Assembly: GCF_900103735.1 (NCBI RefSeq)
Contig: NZ_FMXE01000008.1
Coordinates: forward strand, 62,001 to 126,000
Direction of reading: 5' to 3'
From: Algoriphagus alkaliphilus
Lineage (GTDB): Bacteria; Bacteroidota; Bacteroidia; Cytophagales; Cyclobacteriaceae
DNA length: 64,000 bases
Part shown: in pieces, positions 43,516 through 51,486 of the stretch
Layout: every line of letters begins with the position of its first letter
How positions within the stretch are numbered: position 1 is the first letter of the stretch
The notes under the pieces: generated by a model
Seen by the model: the letters and a program-made list of their open reading frames with translations, nothing else
What the model was told of the DNA's origin: nothing
The model's database searches: none
Position numbers and translations under genes: made by a program

Positions 43516-44478
43516 ATGAAAGCTGCAGTCCGATACGATTACGGTTCTATTGACTCGATTAAAGTAATCGACATTCCGATCCCTGAACCCAAACTGGATG
43601 AAGTCCGGATAAAAGTGATGGCAACTACCGTCAATCGAACTGACTTAGGTGTATTAACCGGAAAACCGTATCTGATGCGGGCCTTTGCTGGTTTTCCAAA
43701 ACCGAGATTTTCGGTGATAGGGACAGATTTTGCGGGAGTGGTGGATAAGATAGGAGAAAACGTAAGCGGCTTTTCGGTCGGCGACCGGGTGTGGGGCTTT
43801 GGTGACAATGGTTCTGCAACACATGCCGAATTCGTCTGTTTTTCAACCAGAAAAGCGATTCTGACAATCCCCGATGGAATTGATTTCCCTCAGATTGTGG
43901 CTTGCGCAGAAGCAGCACACTATGCGGTTAACTTTTTGAATAAAGTAAAACTGCAAACCGGAGACCTGGTCTTAGTCAATGGCGGTACTGGTGCCATCGG
44001 TTCAGCCGCGATCCAATTATTGAAATCCCGGGAAATCCAAGTGACAGCCGTCTGCCATGAAGTCGATGTGGAAAAAGTCAAAGCACTAGGTCCTGATCGA
44101 GTAATCGCTTTGGAAAAAGAGGACTTTACCCAAGAGAAAATCGAATATGATTTTGTGTTTGATGCTGTTGGAAAAAGTCGCTTTTCACTTTGCAAACCTA
44201 TCTTAAAGCCCGGAGGAATATACATCTCATCCGAACTTGGCCCAAATTGGGAAAATTTGACATTGGCCATGACAACTCCAATTTTTGGCCAAAAGAAGGT
44301 CGTTTTTCCACTTCCGACAGACATTCTGTCAAGTATGAAAACTGTACAGGACTTGGTCATCCAAGAAAAATTCAGACCGATGATTGACCGCACTTACACC
44401 TTAGATCAGGCTAAAGAAGCCTTTACTTATGTGGCCTCTGGCAAGAAAATCGGAAATGTGATTTTGAAAATCGCTTGA
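43516..44478 (+). CDS. MDR-family NAD(P)-dependent oxidoreductase (zinc-independent quinone-type)
   Basis: A 320-residue medium-chain dehydrogenase/reductase. The GroES-like N-terminus has GTDFAGVVDKIGENVSGFSVGDRVWGFG; the Rossmann half has LVNGGTGAIGSAAIQLLKSREIQVTAV, and it ends with TYVASGKKIGNVILKIA. No zinc-binding Cys set is present, so it belongs to the quinone oxidoreductase-like branch, whose natural substrates are unclear. It stands alone, with a decayed permease gene ending just after it on the other strand. Confidence 0.88.
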   Translation: MKAAVRYDYGSIDSIKVIDIPIPEPKLDEVRIKVMATTVNRTDLGVLTGKPYLMRAFAGFPKPRFSVIGTDFAGVVDKIGENVSGFSVGDRVWGFGDNGSATHAEFVCFSTRKAILTIPDGIDFPQIVACAEAAHYAVNFLNKVKLQTGDLVLVNGGTGAIGSAAIQLLKSREIQVTAVCHEVDVEKVKALGPDRVIALEKEDFTQEKIEYDFVFDAVGKSRFSLCKPILKPGGIYISSELGPNWENLTLAMTTPIFGQKKVVFPLPTDILSSMKTVQDLVIQEKFRPMIDRTYTLDQAKEAFTYVASGKKIGNVILKIA

Positions 44479-44485
44479 CTTTGTT

Positions 44486-44814
44486 CTAATCAAAAAATAG
44501 CCAGGCATAGACCATTACGCTAGCAAAAGCCATGAAAGGGCCTAGGAGGATCATCAGCAATCCGCCGGGCCTGCAATAATAAAAATCCCGACAGCAAAGG
44601 GAGGAATAGCCTCCGTGACCCATAGCCCAATTGCTAATACGGCCAAGAAGAACACATAATTCGCATCGACCCCATAGTCCAACTCTCTGAAAAAAGAAGT
44701 GAAAAGCAAGGCCATACCAAAATTTCCAACAAAGGTGGAAGAGGTGTAAATCCACCCAAACCTAATTTTTCGAAAAAGCCGGACTGCCGCAAGCCTTGAG
44801 TCACTGTAAACCAT
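44486..44814 (-). pseudogene. Remnant of an SLC13/DASS-type permease
   Basis: Beginning at an ATG at 44814, one frame encodes RFGWIYTSSTFVGNFGMALL, then FFLAVLAIGLWVTEAIPPFAVGIFII and a stop near 44554; the second, WVTEAIPPF, is the characteristic early motif of sodium:sulfate/dicarboxylate symporters. A second frame continues past that point and ends PGGLLMILLGPFMAFASVMVYAWLFFD, resembling a last helix. The family needs about 450-500 residues, so an internal deletion and frameshift have left only the two ends. Not functional. Confidence 0.65.
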
Positions 44815-45020
44815 AAAAATTTATTTTAATCCCTGAATAAACTAAACCTCGAATGTATTGACAAGAGATTTCGAAAAAGAAAGCAAGGATGAATCGAACT
44901 AACCGAGACATCCATGATTACAATCAATTGAATTTGTGATCTTTATCAATGTTTTTTGGTCAAAAAGAAAGCAGTTTTATATCGGCAATTAAGCTGTTAT
45001 AAATCTAAAAAAACAACAAG

Positions 45021-45467
45021 ATGAGCAGTCCGACTAAAAGAAATGGAAGTTTTTGGCCTAAGATGGTTCAGGACTTCTTCGGTGCAGAAAACCCCTTTGA
45101 TTTTGATGAAAAATTTTTCTTTTCTGGGAAATCAATCGAGGTACCCTCCGCAAATGTGATTGAAAATGACAATTCATTCAAACTTGAATTGGCAGTTCCG
45201 GGCTTTGAAAAGAAAGATTTTAAAGTGGAAATCCAAGATGGTATGCTAATTATCTCAGGTGAAAAGGAGCACAAATCTGAAGAGGAAAAGGAAAACTACC
45301 GTAAAAAGGAATTTTCCTATTCAAGCATCCGCCGGTCGTTTGCCTTGCCTGAGCATGTGAAAGAAGATCAAATTGACGCCAAATATGAAAATGGAATTCT
45401 CAATATAGTTCTTCCAAAAAAGACTCTGGAAGCCAGTAAGGCTAAAAAAGCGATAGAAGTTGGCTAA
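45021..45467 (+). CDS. Hsp20/alpha-crystallin small heat shock protein
   Basis: A 148-residue ATP-independent holdase. The alpha-crystallin domain spans about residues 45-130, with SFKLELAVPGFEKKDFKVEIQDGMLIISGEKE and the late YENGILNIVLPKK; the C-terminal tail has the IxI-like motif region in LEASKAKKAIEVG only weakly. The N-terminus KRNGSFWPKMVQDFFG is short. It is monocistronic with a terminator. No CIRCE-like inverted repeat was found upstream, so heat control is not shown. Confidence 0.93.
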   Translation: MSSPTKRNGSFWPKMVQDFFGAENPFDFDEKFFFSGKSIEVPSANVIENDNSFKLELAVPGFEKKDFKVEIQDGMLIISGEKEHKSEEEKENYRKKEFSYSSIRRSFALPEHVKEDQIDAKYENGILNIVLPKKTLEASKAKKAIEVG

Positions 45468-45496
45468 AGTAAAATAGGTGTTTTTTTATTGTTTTC

Positions 45497-45521
45497 AACC
45501 CCGGTCTAATTGACTGGGGTT
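45497..45521 (+). terminator. Probable terminator of hsp20
   Basis: AACCCC-GGTC pairs with GACT-GGGGTT around a short loop, followed by ATTTG; the T-run is weak, although a T7 run precedes the stem. Confidence 0.55.
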
Positions 45522-45567
45522 ATTTGTATGCTTCACTTCCACTTGAACTCAGCGCAAAATCGTTTAC

Positions 45568-46317
45568 TTATTTATGCCTAAACCAACAATCCATCCGCTC
45601 TGATTCATAGCCCTTAAACAACGTATTGACCGGAACTCCATGTTTTAATCGATTAGAAAATGTAGTCCTTGCTACAAAATTAAATGCCCCCATATCCAGG
45701 GTAAATGGAGTTTGGTTACTGACTGTAACAGAAGTATGAATTTGGGTGAGCTTCTCCAATAACAAAAGCATAGCGGCTGTTTTTCCTCCAATCACTCCAC
45801 AGTTTAACAGTGTTTGCGACTTGCTTCTCTCCTCGAAATCCAAAAATTCAGGAATCAAATTCCGCAAGTGGGTGCAATGATCCTTCATCCAAGAGTTATC
45901 TAAAATCTCCTTTTCATCTCTGCAAAAAAGGCATTCTGGATTTTCCAAAAAGAATGAATCATCAAATGGATTATTGACGACTTCCACATCCGCGATATCG
46001 GTGAAAAACACATTTCCAATCTGATCCGCATGCCGTTTCAAAAAATCAAAATACACCGGATAGCGATTTGCATTGGCATTCAGCGGTGTATCTAAGTCCA
46101 CTTTGATAAAATTGATTTGATCATTTTGGGCTTCTCGGATTGTTTTTTCAGAAAAATTATTGTGAAATACAATCCCTTCCAAACCAAGATTTTGAACGAA
46201 TTGAAACCAATTTTCGGTTAGCGAGTACTCATCCGAAGGCAGCATTTCATTCCGATTGACGTCGTAGATCCCTGTAAAAAGCGAAGCGCAAATTAAATTG
46301 GGAGAAAACCTGATCAT
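45568..46317 (-). CDS. Unknown protein, possibly glycosyltransferase-like
   Basis: A 249-residue soluble protein. Features recalling nucleotide-sugar transferases include VFFTDIADVEVVNNPF (DxD-like, with the metal-binding region expected there), LLNCGVIGGKTAAMLLLLEKL, LDMGAFNFVARTTFSNRLKHG and the closing WFRHK. The N-terminus LICASLFTGIYDVNRNEM is also like short cytoplasmic transferases that act near a membrane. I do not recognise a named family, so the function stays unproven. It ends just before the stop of the next, decayed gene and is followed by the hsp20 terminator on the other strand. Confidence 0.6.
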   Translation of the reverse strand: MIRFSPNLICASLFTGIYDVNRNEMLPSDEYSLTENWFQFVQNLGLEGIVFHNNFSEKTIREAQNDQINFIKVDLDTPLNANANRYPVYFDFLKRHADQIGNVFFTDIADVEVVNNPFDDSFFLENPECLFCRDEKEILDNSWMKDHCTHLRNLIPEFLDFEERSKSQTLLNCGVIGGKTAAMLLLLEKLTQIHTSVTVSNQTPFTLDMGAFNFVARTTFSNRLKHGVPVNTLFKGYESERMDCWFRHK

Positions 46318-46320
46318 CGA

Positions 46321-47189
46321 TTAGGAATGTACAGACCTACTTTGCTTATGAAGAGCGGTGATGCTCGAAGCCAAGTTTCGATAGTAGATGTAAGTCCGTT
46401 TTTGAGATCTTTTTATCCAGTATTTTTTCGAAGCTTGTTCGTAAAAATACGAGTCCGCAGAATATCTGTTTTCGAAGTGGATACTTTTAAAAACTTCCTT
46501 TTTGCCAAAAAGTGTGGCAGCTTGGGTACTGATAGCAATCGCGGGGATTTTAGGATAATCGGGATTGTAGCGTTGATTGCCTGTATGTGGAATATCATCT
46601 ATTCGATTGGTCATGGAACGAATAATGACACCTATTGCCCCGAGTTTTGAAGCCTCAGAAGCCCCTGCACCACGCTGTCCAACAGCTCCGCTATATGCCT
46701 CAAAGGCATCAATCTTGCTAGGATCCATGGGACCGTTCAAGAAAATGTCTTTCCCCTGAGCCTTGGCTCCGAGCTTTTGCAACTCTGCAATGCTTTTGAC
46801 CTCAACCACTTCTCCTATCACCCCTCCCGGCCCGGTTCCCTGTGTATTTACCAAAGCAAGAGCGGAGAATTCCAGCACACCATGCTTTTCTGAGTTAGTG
46901 ATTCGCACGATGTCCTTCCCCCTCTTATCCAATGTGGAACCATGACAGGTTGCAGGTAAACTGTGTCAAATCCATAGCTTTCCATCAACTGACGTGTCCA
47001 CTCCACTGCTGCGGCAGCACTTGGCGACCCAGCTAGTCTGTGCCCAATGTTTTTGGTGAGGTACCGGAGATTTTCATAAGTATGTCCTTTTGTAAGCTCT
47101 GTATCAAAGATCTTTTTGATGTTCGCTTCGTGATTTTGTCCAAATAAAAATCCAGGTAACAATAGAAAAAGCAGAAGTATTTTTTCCAT
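46321..47189 (-). pseudogene. Frameshifted and truncated M28-type exported peptidase
   Basis: The start at 47189 gives a signal peptide (KILLLFLLLPGFLFGQ), then YENLRYLTKNIGHRLAGSPS, AAVEWTRQLMESYGFD, and PVMVPHWIRGG, the N-terminus of carboxypeptidase Q-like M28 peptidases. The frame then shifts within a run of five identical C bases on the plus strand (46918-46922) and continues as GKDIVRITNSEKHGVLEFS and AIDGVIIRSMTNRI-like protease-associated domain sequence (GAIGVIIRSMTNRIDDIPHTG). The zinc-binding catalytic half of about 200 residues is missing. It is not a functional enzyme. Confidence 0.8.
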
Positions 47190-47244
47190 TATGATTATAA
47201 TTTGTTTTTCAAAGACCATCCCAGTGTGTAAGGTTTTTTCTCTT

Positions 47245-47269
47245 GCCTGCCTAAAGGTGGCAGACAGGC
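47245..47269. repeat. GC-rich hairpin GCCTGCC / GGCAGACAGGC
   Basis: GCCTGCC (47245-47251) faces GGCAGACAGGC (47259-47269) around TAAAGGT. It lies just upstream of the M28 remnant and lacks a T-run. Isolated in this window; a weak repeat candidate. Confidence 0.4.
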
Positions 47270-47551
47270 TCGATTTCAACTTGAGATCAGCCTTGTTTGA
47301 AAGTATAGAAAAATGAAATTTTGTTTTGAGAATATTTGACAATTGGAATAAATGTCCTTTGGATCTTTCGTAAAATATTCAACCTAAAATAGGTTCAGCT
47401 CCCATACAATCAGCCGTTTTCTGAATTCATTTATCCTGTTATTTGACCGTCTCAGAAATAACTTTTGGAAATAGATAGTCTTTTGTTCAAAATTGAGACA
47501 ATAGAAAAATTGCGCCCCTTGAAAAAATTTTACTTCAAATTCAGAAAACCT

Positions 47552-50356
47552 ATGTTAAACCGATTTCTTTGGAAAGTCCTTCCTGTACTTTTTCTAAGTC
47601 TTGGACTTCTTTCCTGCAAATCCGAAGACGATCCTTCTGTCAAACCAGAAGACAATCGCTTTACTAAAGTCGTCCTCGCCGAAGGAATGGACGAACCGAT
47701 GGAGATGACATTCCTGCCCGGTAACAGAATCCTTTTTGTCGAACGAAAAGGGGGGGTTAAAATATTGGATGAAAAGACGGGAGAAGTAACACTTGTCGCC
47801 ACCATCCCGGTCAATACCAAATACACCAACAAACTTGGGGTAGTCCGCGAGGCTGAAGAAGGCCTGATGGGAGTAATCGTACATCCTGACTATGCCAAAA
47901 ACAACTGGATTTACATGTATTACGCAGATCCCACGGACGCAAAGCACATTTTAGCGAGATGGGAACTGAAAGAAAATGAACTGGTGGAATCCTCAAAAAA
48001 AATCGTCTTGGAAGTCCCTACCCAGCGTGAGGAATGCTGTCATACAGGTGGAGGAATGGTCTTCGATGCGGAAGGAAACCTATACCTGACCGTGGGTAAT
48101 AATACGGTCAACCCACGCGAGGGAACTTCAAATCTTGACGAAAGGCCGGGAATGGAAAATGCCGATGATCAGCGGGCTCCGGGTAACACCAATGACCTGA
48201 GAGGAAAAATCCTGAGAATCCATCCTGAAGATGATGGGACTTATACCATTCCGAAAGGCAACCTTTTCCCTCCGGGAACAGAAAAAACCAAACCTGAAAT
48301 CTACACCATGGGTCACAGAAACCCTTGGAGACCTACATTGGACAGCAAAACGGGCTATCTCTATTGGGGTGAAGTAGGACCTGATGCTTCGGTAGATTCC
48401 ATTTGGGGACCAAAGGGCTACGACGAATTCAATCAAGCGAAAGGCCCGGGATTCTTCGGTTGGCCATATTTCATTGGAGACAATTTCCCATATAACAGAC
48501 ATAACCACGCAGACAGCTCCTATGGCGCAGCCTATGATGTAATGAAGCCCGTCAATGAATCTGTAAATAATACCGGTTTGAGAGAGCTTCCGACACCGGT
48601 GGTTCCGGCGATGATCTATTATCCTTATGGCGTTTCGGAGGTATTTCCGCAGTTAGGTAGCTCGGGTAGAAGTGCCACGGGCGGCCCGGTATTCAGAAAG
48701 GCAGATTTCAAAAAAGACGCACCCTATGTTTTCCCTGCTTATTATGAAGGAAAATGGCTGATTGTGGACTTTATGCGCGGGTGGATTTTTGCTGTATCAA
48801 TGGATAAAAACGGTGACATGACCGGAATGGAGCGATTCCTTCCAAATGAGACCTTCAGCTCAGCAATTGATATGGACTTTGGGCCGGATGGTTCACTTTA
48901 CATTTTGGAATACGGATCGGCTTGGTTCCGTGGGAATGCAAATTCCCGAATAGTCAAGATTCAGTATAACAAAGGCAACCGCAAGCCGAATGTCAGCCTA
49001 GCAGCCGACAAAACCTCCGGAGCAATCCCATTGACTGTAAATTTCTCTTCTGAAGGAACGAATGACTTTGACGATTACGATCAAGGCAAGCTTTCCTATG
49101 AATGGAAAATTACCAATGGGGCAGGATTCGATCAGAAGCTGAGCGATGCAAATCCGGGTTTCACTTTCTCAGAAGCCGGAACCTACCAGATTACTCTTAC
49201 CGTCACTGATACGAGGGGGGAGAAAAACTCCGCTTCCCTAGAAGTGATTGCTGGAAATGAACCTCCAGTAGTTGCTATCGATTTTGGAGGTATTAACAGA
49301 AGTTTCTGGTTTGGAGAAAAGGAATTAAGCTACAACATCACGGTCAACGATAAAGAAGACGGAGGTACTGCGGACGGGAAAATCAAAGCGGAGGAAGTGG
49401 CAGTAACGTTCGATTATGTACCGGCAGGTTTTGATCCGATAGAGATCGCCTCAAAGCAAAGCGGTGTAGAAAACGTTGCCATTTTGAATTTGGGAAAAAA
49501 CCTAATCGAAGCCAGTGACTGTAAGTCTTGCCACCAATACGCGGAGAAATCCATCGGCCCAAGCTATCAGGCGGTTGCAGAAAAGTATCCTAACTCGGAG
49601 GAAAACACAAAATACCTCATCGGTAAAATCATCAACGGCGGTGCCGGTGTATGGGGAGATCACGGGATGAGTGCACACCCATCACTGAGTGAAGCGGATG
49701 CAAGAAGAATGGTCGATTACATCCTGGCTATGGATGACACCCAAGCCAACATTGCTTCTTTGCCGCTGAGCGGAAAAGTAAATGCGGTAATACCTGAAGG
49801 AGAAAACGGACAAGGCAGCTTTCTCCTCAGAGCTTCGTATTCTGATAAAGGTGCGGGCGCCATTGGATCCCTAAATGGAATTGATTTCGTGGCATTGAAG
49901 AATCCTTTCCTCGATCCACAATCCTCAGTTGAAAGAAAAGGAGTTCAATTGCTGACTACTCCCAACATCAGTTTTATGATGGTGGGTGATAATTCTCAAT
50001 TCTCCCTAAAACAGATTGACTTAAGGGGAATCCAGCAAATTGATGTCTTGAGTAGTATTACCGAGCGCAACGGTGCAATTGGAGGTTCGGTAGAAATCCG
50101 ATTGGGCTCACCTACAGGAAAACTCCTTGGCCAATCTGAGAAGATAGGAAGGAAAGCATCCGCCGGGTTCAGGCCACCGCAAGGGGTAAATCCGATAGAT
50201 TGGAGACGACAAAATGCCAGTCGTGCAGTCGTCAAAATCAAACCGACTACAGGCATGCAGGATCTCTATTTTATCTTCAAAAATCCAGATGCCAAGGGGG
50301 AAACCGTCCTGATGAGTGTTTTGGAGATTGAGTTTAAAAACAAATCAGTAGAATAG
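47552..50356 (+). CDS. PQQ-dependent sugar dehydrogenase with PKD and cytochrome c domains
   Basis: A 934-residue lipoprotein (lipobox LGLLSC). Residues about 40-460 are a six-bladed propeller of the soluble glucose/sorbosone dehydrogenase type: EGMDEPMEMTFLPGNRILFVER, EEGLMGVIVHPDY, HTGGGMVFDAEGNLYLTVGNN, GHRNPWRPTLD and GSLYILEYGS. A PKD domain follows (about 478-565), then a cytochrome c domain with haem motif Cys657-KS-Cys660-His661 (CKSCHQ) and distal VDYILAMDD, then a C-terminal beta domain similar to CBM6-like modules. Electrons from sugar oxidation could pass to the fused haem. It heads the forward catabolic cluster. ATG 47552 is chosen; upstream in-frame starts lack the lipobox context. 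Confidence 0.9.
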   Translation: MLNRFLWKVLPVLFLSLGLLSCKSEDDPSVKPEDNRFTKVVLAEGMDEPMEMTFLPGNRILFVERKGGVKILDEKTGEVTLVATIPVNTKYTNKLGVVREAEEGLMGVIVHPDYAKNNWIYMYYADPTDAKHILARWELKENELVESSKKIVLEVPTQREECCHTGGGMVFDAEGNLYLTVGNNTVNPREGTSNLDERPGMENADDQRAPGNTNDLRGKILRIHPEDDGTYTIPKGNLFPPGTEKTKPEIYTMGHRNPWRPTLDSKTGYLYWGEVGPDASVDSIWGPKGYDEFNQAKGPGFFGWPYFIGDNFPYNRHNHADSSYGAAYDVMKPVNESVNNTGLRELPTPVVPAMIYYPYGVSEVFPQLGSSGRSATGGPVFRKADFKKDAPYVFPAYYEGKWLIVDFMRGWIFAVSMDKNGDMTGMERFLPNETFSSAIDMDFGPDGSLYILEYGSAWFRGNANSRIVKIQYNKGNRKPNVSLAADKTSGAIPLTVNFSSEGTNDFDDYDQGKLSYEWKITNGAGFDQKLSDANPGFTFSEAGTYQITLTVTDTRGEKNSASLEVIAGNEPPVVAIDFGGINRSFWFGEKELSYNITVNDKEDGGTADGKIKAEEVAVTFDYVPAGFDPIEIASKQSGVENVAILNLGKNLIEASDCKSCHQYAEKSIGPSYQAVAEKYPNSEENTKYLIGKIINGGAGVWGDHGMSAHPSLSEADARRMVDYILAMDDTQANIASLPLSGKVNAVIPEGENGQGSFLLRASYSDKGAGAIGSLNGIDFVALKNPFLDPQSSVERKGVQLLTTPNISFMMVGDNSQFSLKQIDLRGIQQIDVLSSITERNGAIGGSVEIRLGSPTGKLLGQSEKIGRKASAGFRPPQGVNPIDWRRQNASRAVVKIKPTTGMQDLYFIFKNPDAKGETVLMSVLEIEFKNKSVE

Positions 50357-50363
50357 AATCAAC

Positions 50364-50400
50364 ATCCCCTTGGCTTCAAAAGACCAAGGGGATTTGTTTT
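50364..50400 (+). terminator. Terminator of the PQQ dehydrogenase gene
   Basis: ATCCCCTTGG (50364-50373) pairs with CCAAGGGGAT (50384-50393), followed by TTGTTTTC. Confidence 0.78.
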
Positions 50401-50474
50401 CTTTAAACAATAAAATTTGAAGATTGCCCCTTTCAGATTTTTCAGTTAACATTCATTACACAAACCAAGCATAA

Positions 50475-51227
50475 ATGAAGACCATCAAAATAATCCTTAT
50501 TCTGGCAGGTTTAGTTTCACTTTCATTATCGTCTTGCCAATCAAAAACCCCAGAAACAGCTATTGCAGAATCTGAAATCCTCCAAGACAACCAACTCTCT
50601 GAAGCGGAAAAAGAAGCGGGCTGGAAACTTCTTTTTGACGGTTCAACTTTAGATGGATGGCATATTTATAACAAAAGAAAAGGCGAATCTGCCTGGGAAG
50701 CAGTCAATGGAGAATTGAGATGCAATCCTGATAAAACCGATGAGCCTGCTGACTTACTCACTGACGGTCAATATGAAAATTTTGAGTTTGTTTTTGAGTG
50801 GAAAATTGAAGAAGAGGGCAATAGTGGAGTATTTATCAATGTGGTGGAAAAGCCTGAAATCTTAACTGCATGGGCTACCGGACCCGAATATCAGCTGCTC
50901 TCCAATTCACATGCGGAAGTGAATGTGCCCCTGAAGCGATCAGGATGCCTGTATAATTTTTTCCCTCAAAAAAATCCAGCCGAAACCAAATCCTCCACCG
51001 AATGGAATCAGTCCAAAATCACTCAGATCGACGGAAAGACACAGTTTCACCTCAATGGGGTTTTGACTATGGAGGTGGACTTTAAGTCTCAGGACTGGGC
51101 TGATACCGTTGCAAACTCAGGTTTCAAACAATTCCCTGAATTTGGCAAATCCACTAGTGGACATATTGCATTGCAAGACTGGGCGAAAGGAATTTCTTTC
51201 AAGAATTTAAAAATAAAAGAGTTGTAA
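50475..51227 (+). CDS. DUF1080 lipoprotein (3-keto-disaccharide hydrolase family)
   Basis: A 250-residue lipoprotein (lipobox LSLSSC). The DUF1080 jelly-roll starts AGWKLLFDGSTLDGWHIYNK and has NFEFVFEWKIEEEGNSGVFINV and SKITQIDGKTQFHLNGVLTMEVD, as in the family containing 3-keto-glycoside hydrolases and related carbohydrate-binding proteins. It is periplasmic or outer-membrane linked. Its place directly behind a sugar dehydrogenase supports a role in processing an oxidised sugar, but no activity can be read from the sequence. A gap of 260 bp (51228-51486) to the next gene shows nothing notable. Confidence 0.88.
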   Translation: MKTIKIILILAGLVSLSLSSCQSKTPETAIAESEILQDNQLSEAEKEAGWKLLFDGSTLDGWHIYNKRKGESAWEAVNGELRCNPDKTDEPADLLTDGQYENFEFVFEWKIEEEGNSGVFINVVEKPEILTAWATGPEYQLLSNSHAEVNVPLKRSGCLYNFFPQKNPAETKSSTEWNQSKITQIDGKTQFHLNGVLTMEVDFKSQDWADTVANSGFKQFPEFGKSTSGHIALQDWAKGISFKNLKIKEL

Positions 51228-51486
51228 TCCCCTCGCATTCACCAAAACCGCTTCTTCTTACAAAGCCGCAAATTCATTTTTCTCCAAACAACCGGAAACC
51301 AGGAAAAAAATACTGCCAAAAACAAAATCTTTCGCATTGTCCATCAAAGTAATTCGTGTCCGAACGACCCTCCCTTTGATTTTGCTACAATACTTCAAAC
51401 AAAAATTTGAAAATCAGTTTTTTCGCCAAACAAAGGACTGTTTTTAGAGTCGAAAGCCTTATATTTTTCGAGTTGATCTATTTACA

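Noticed and set aside
45497..45521. A second small gene after hsp20
   Set aside because: Only a hairpin is visible; no open frame of useful length.
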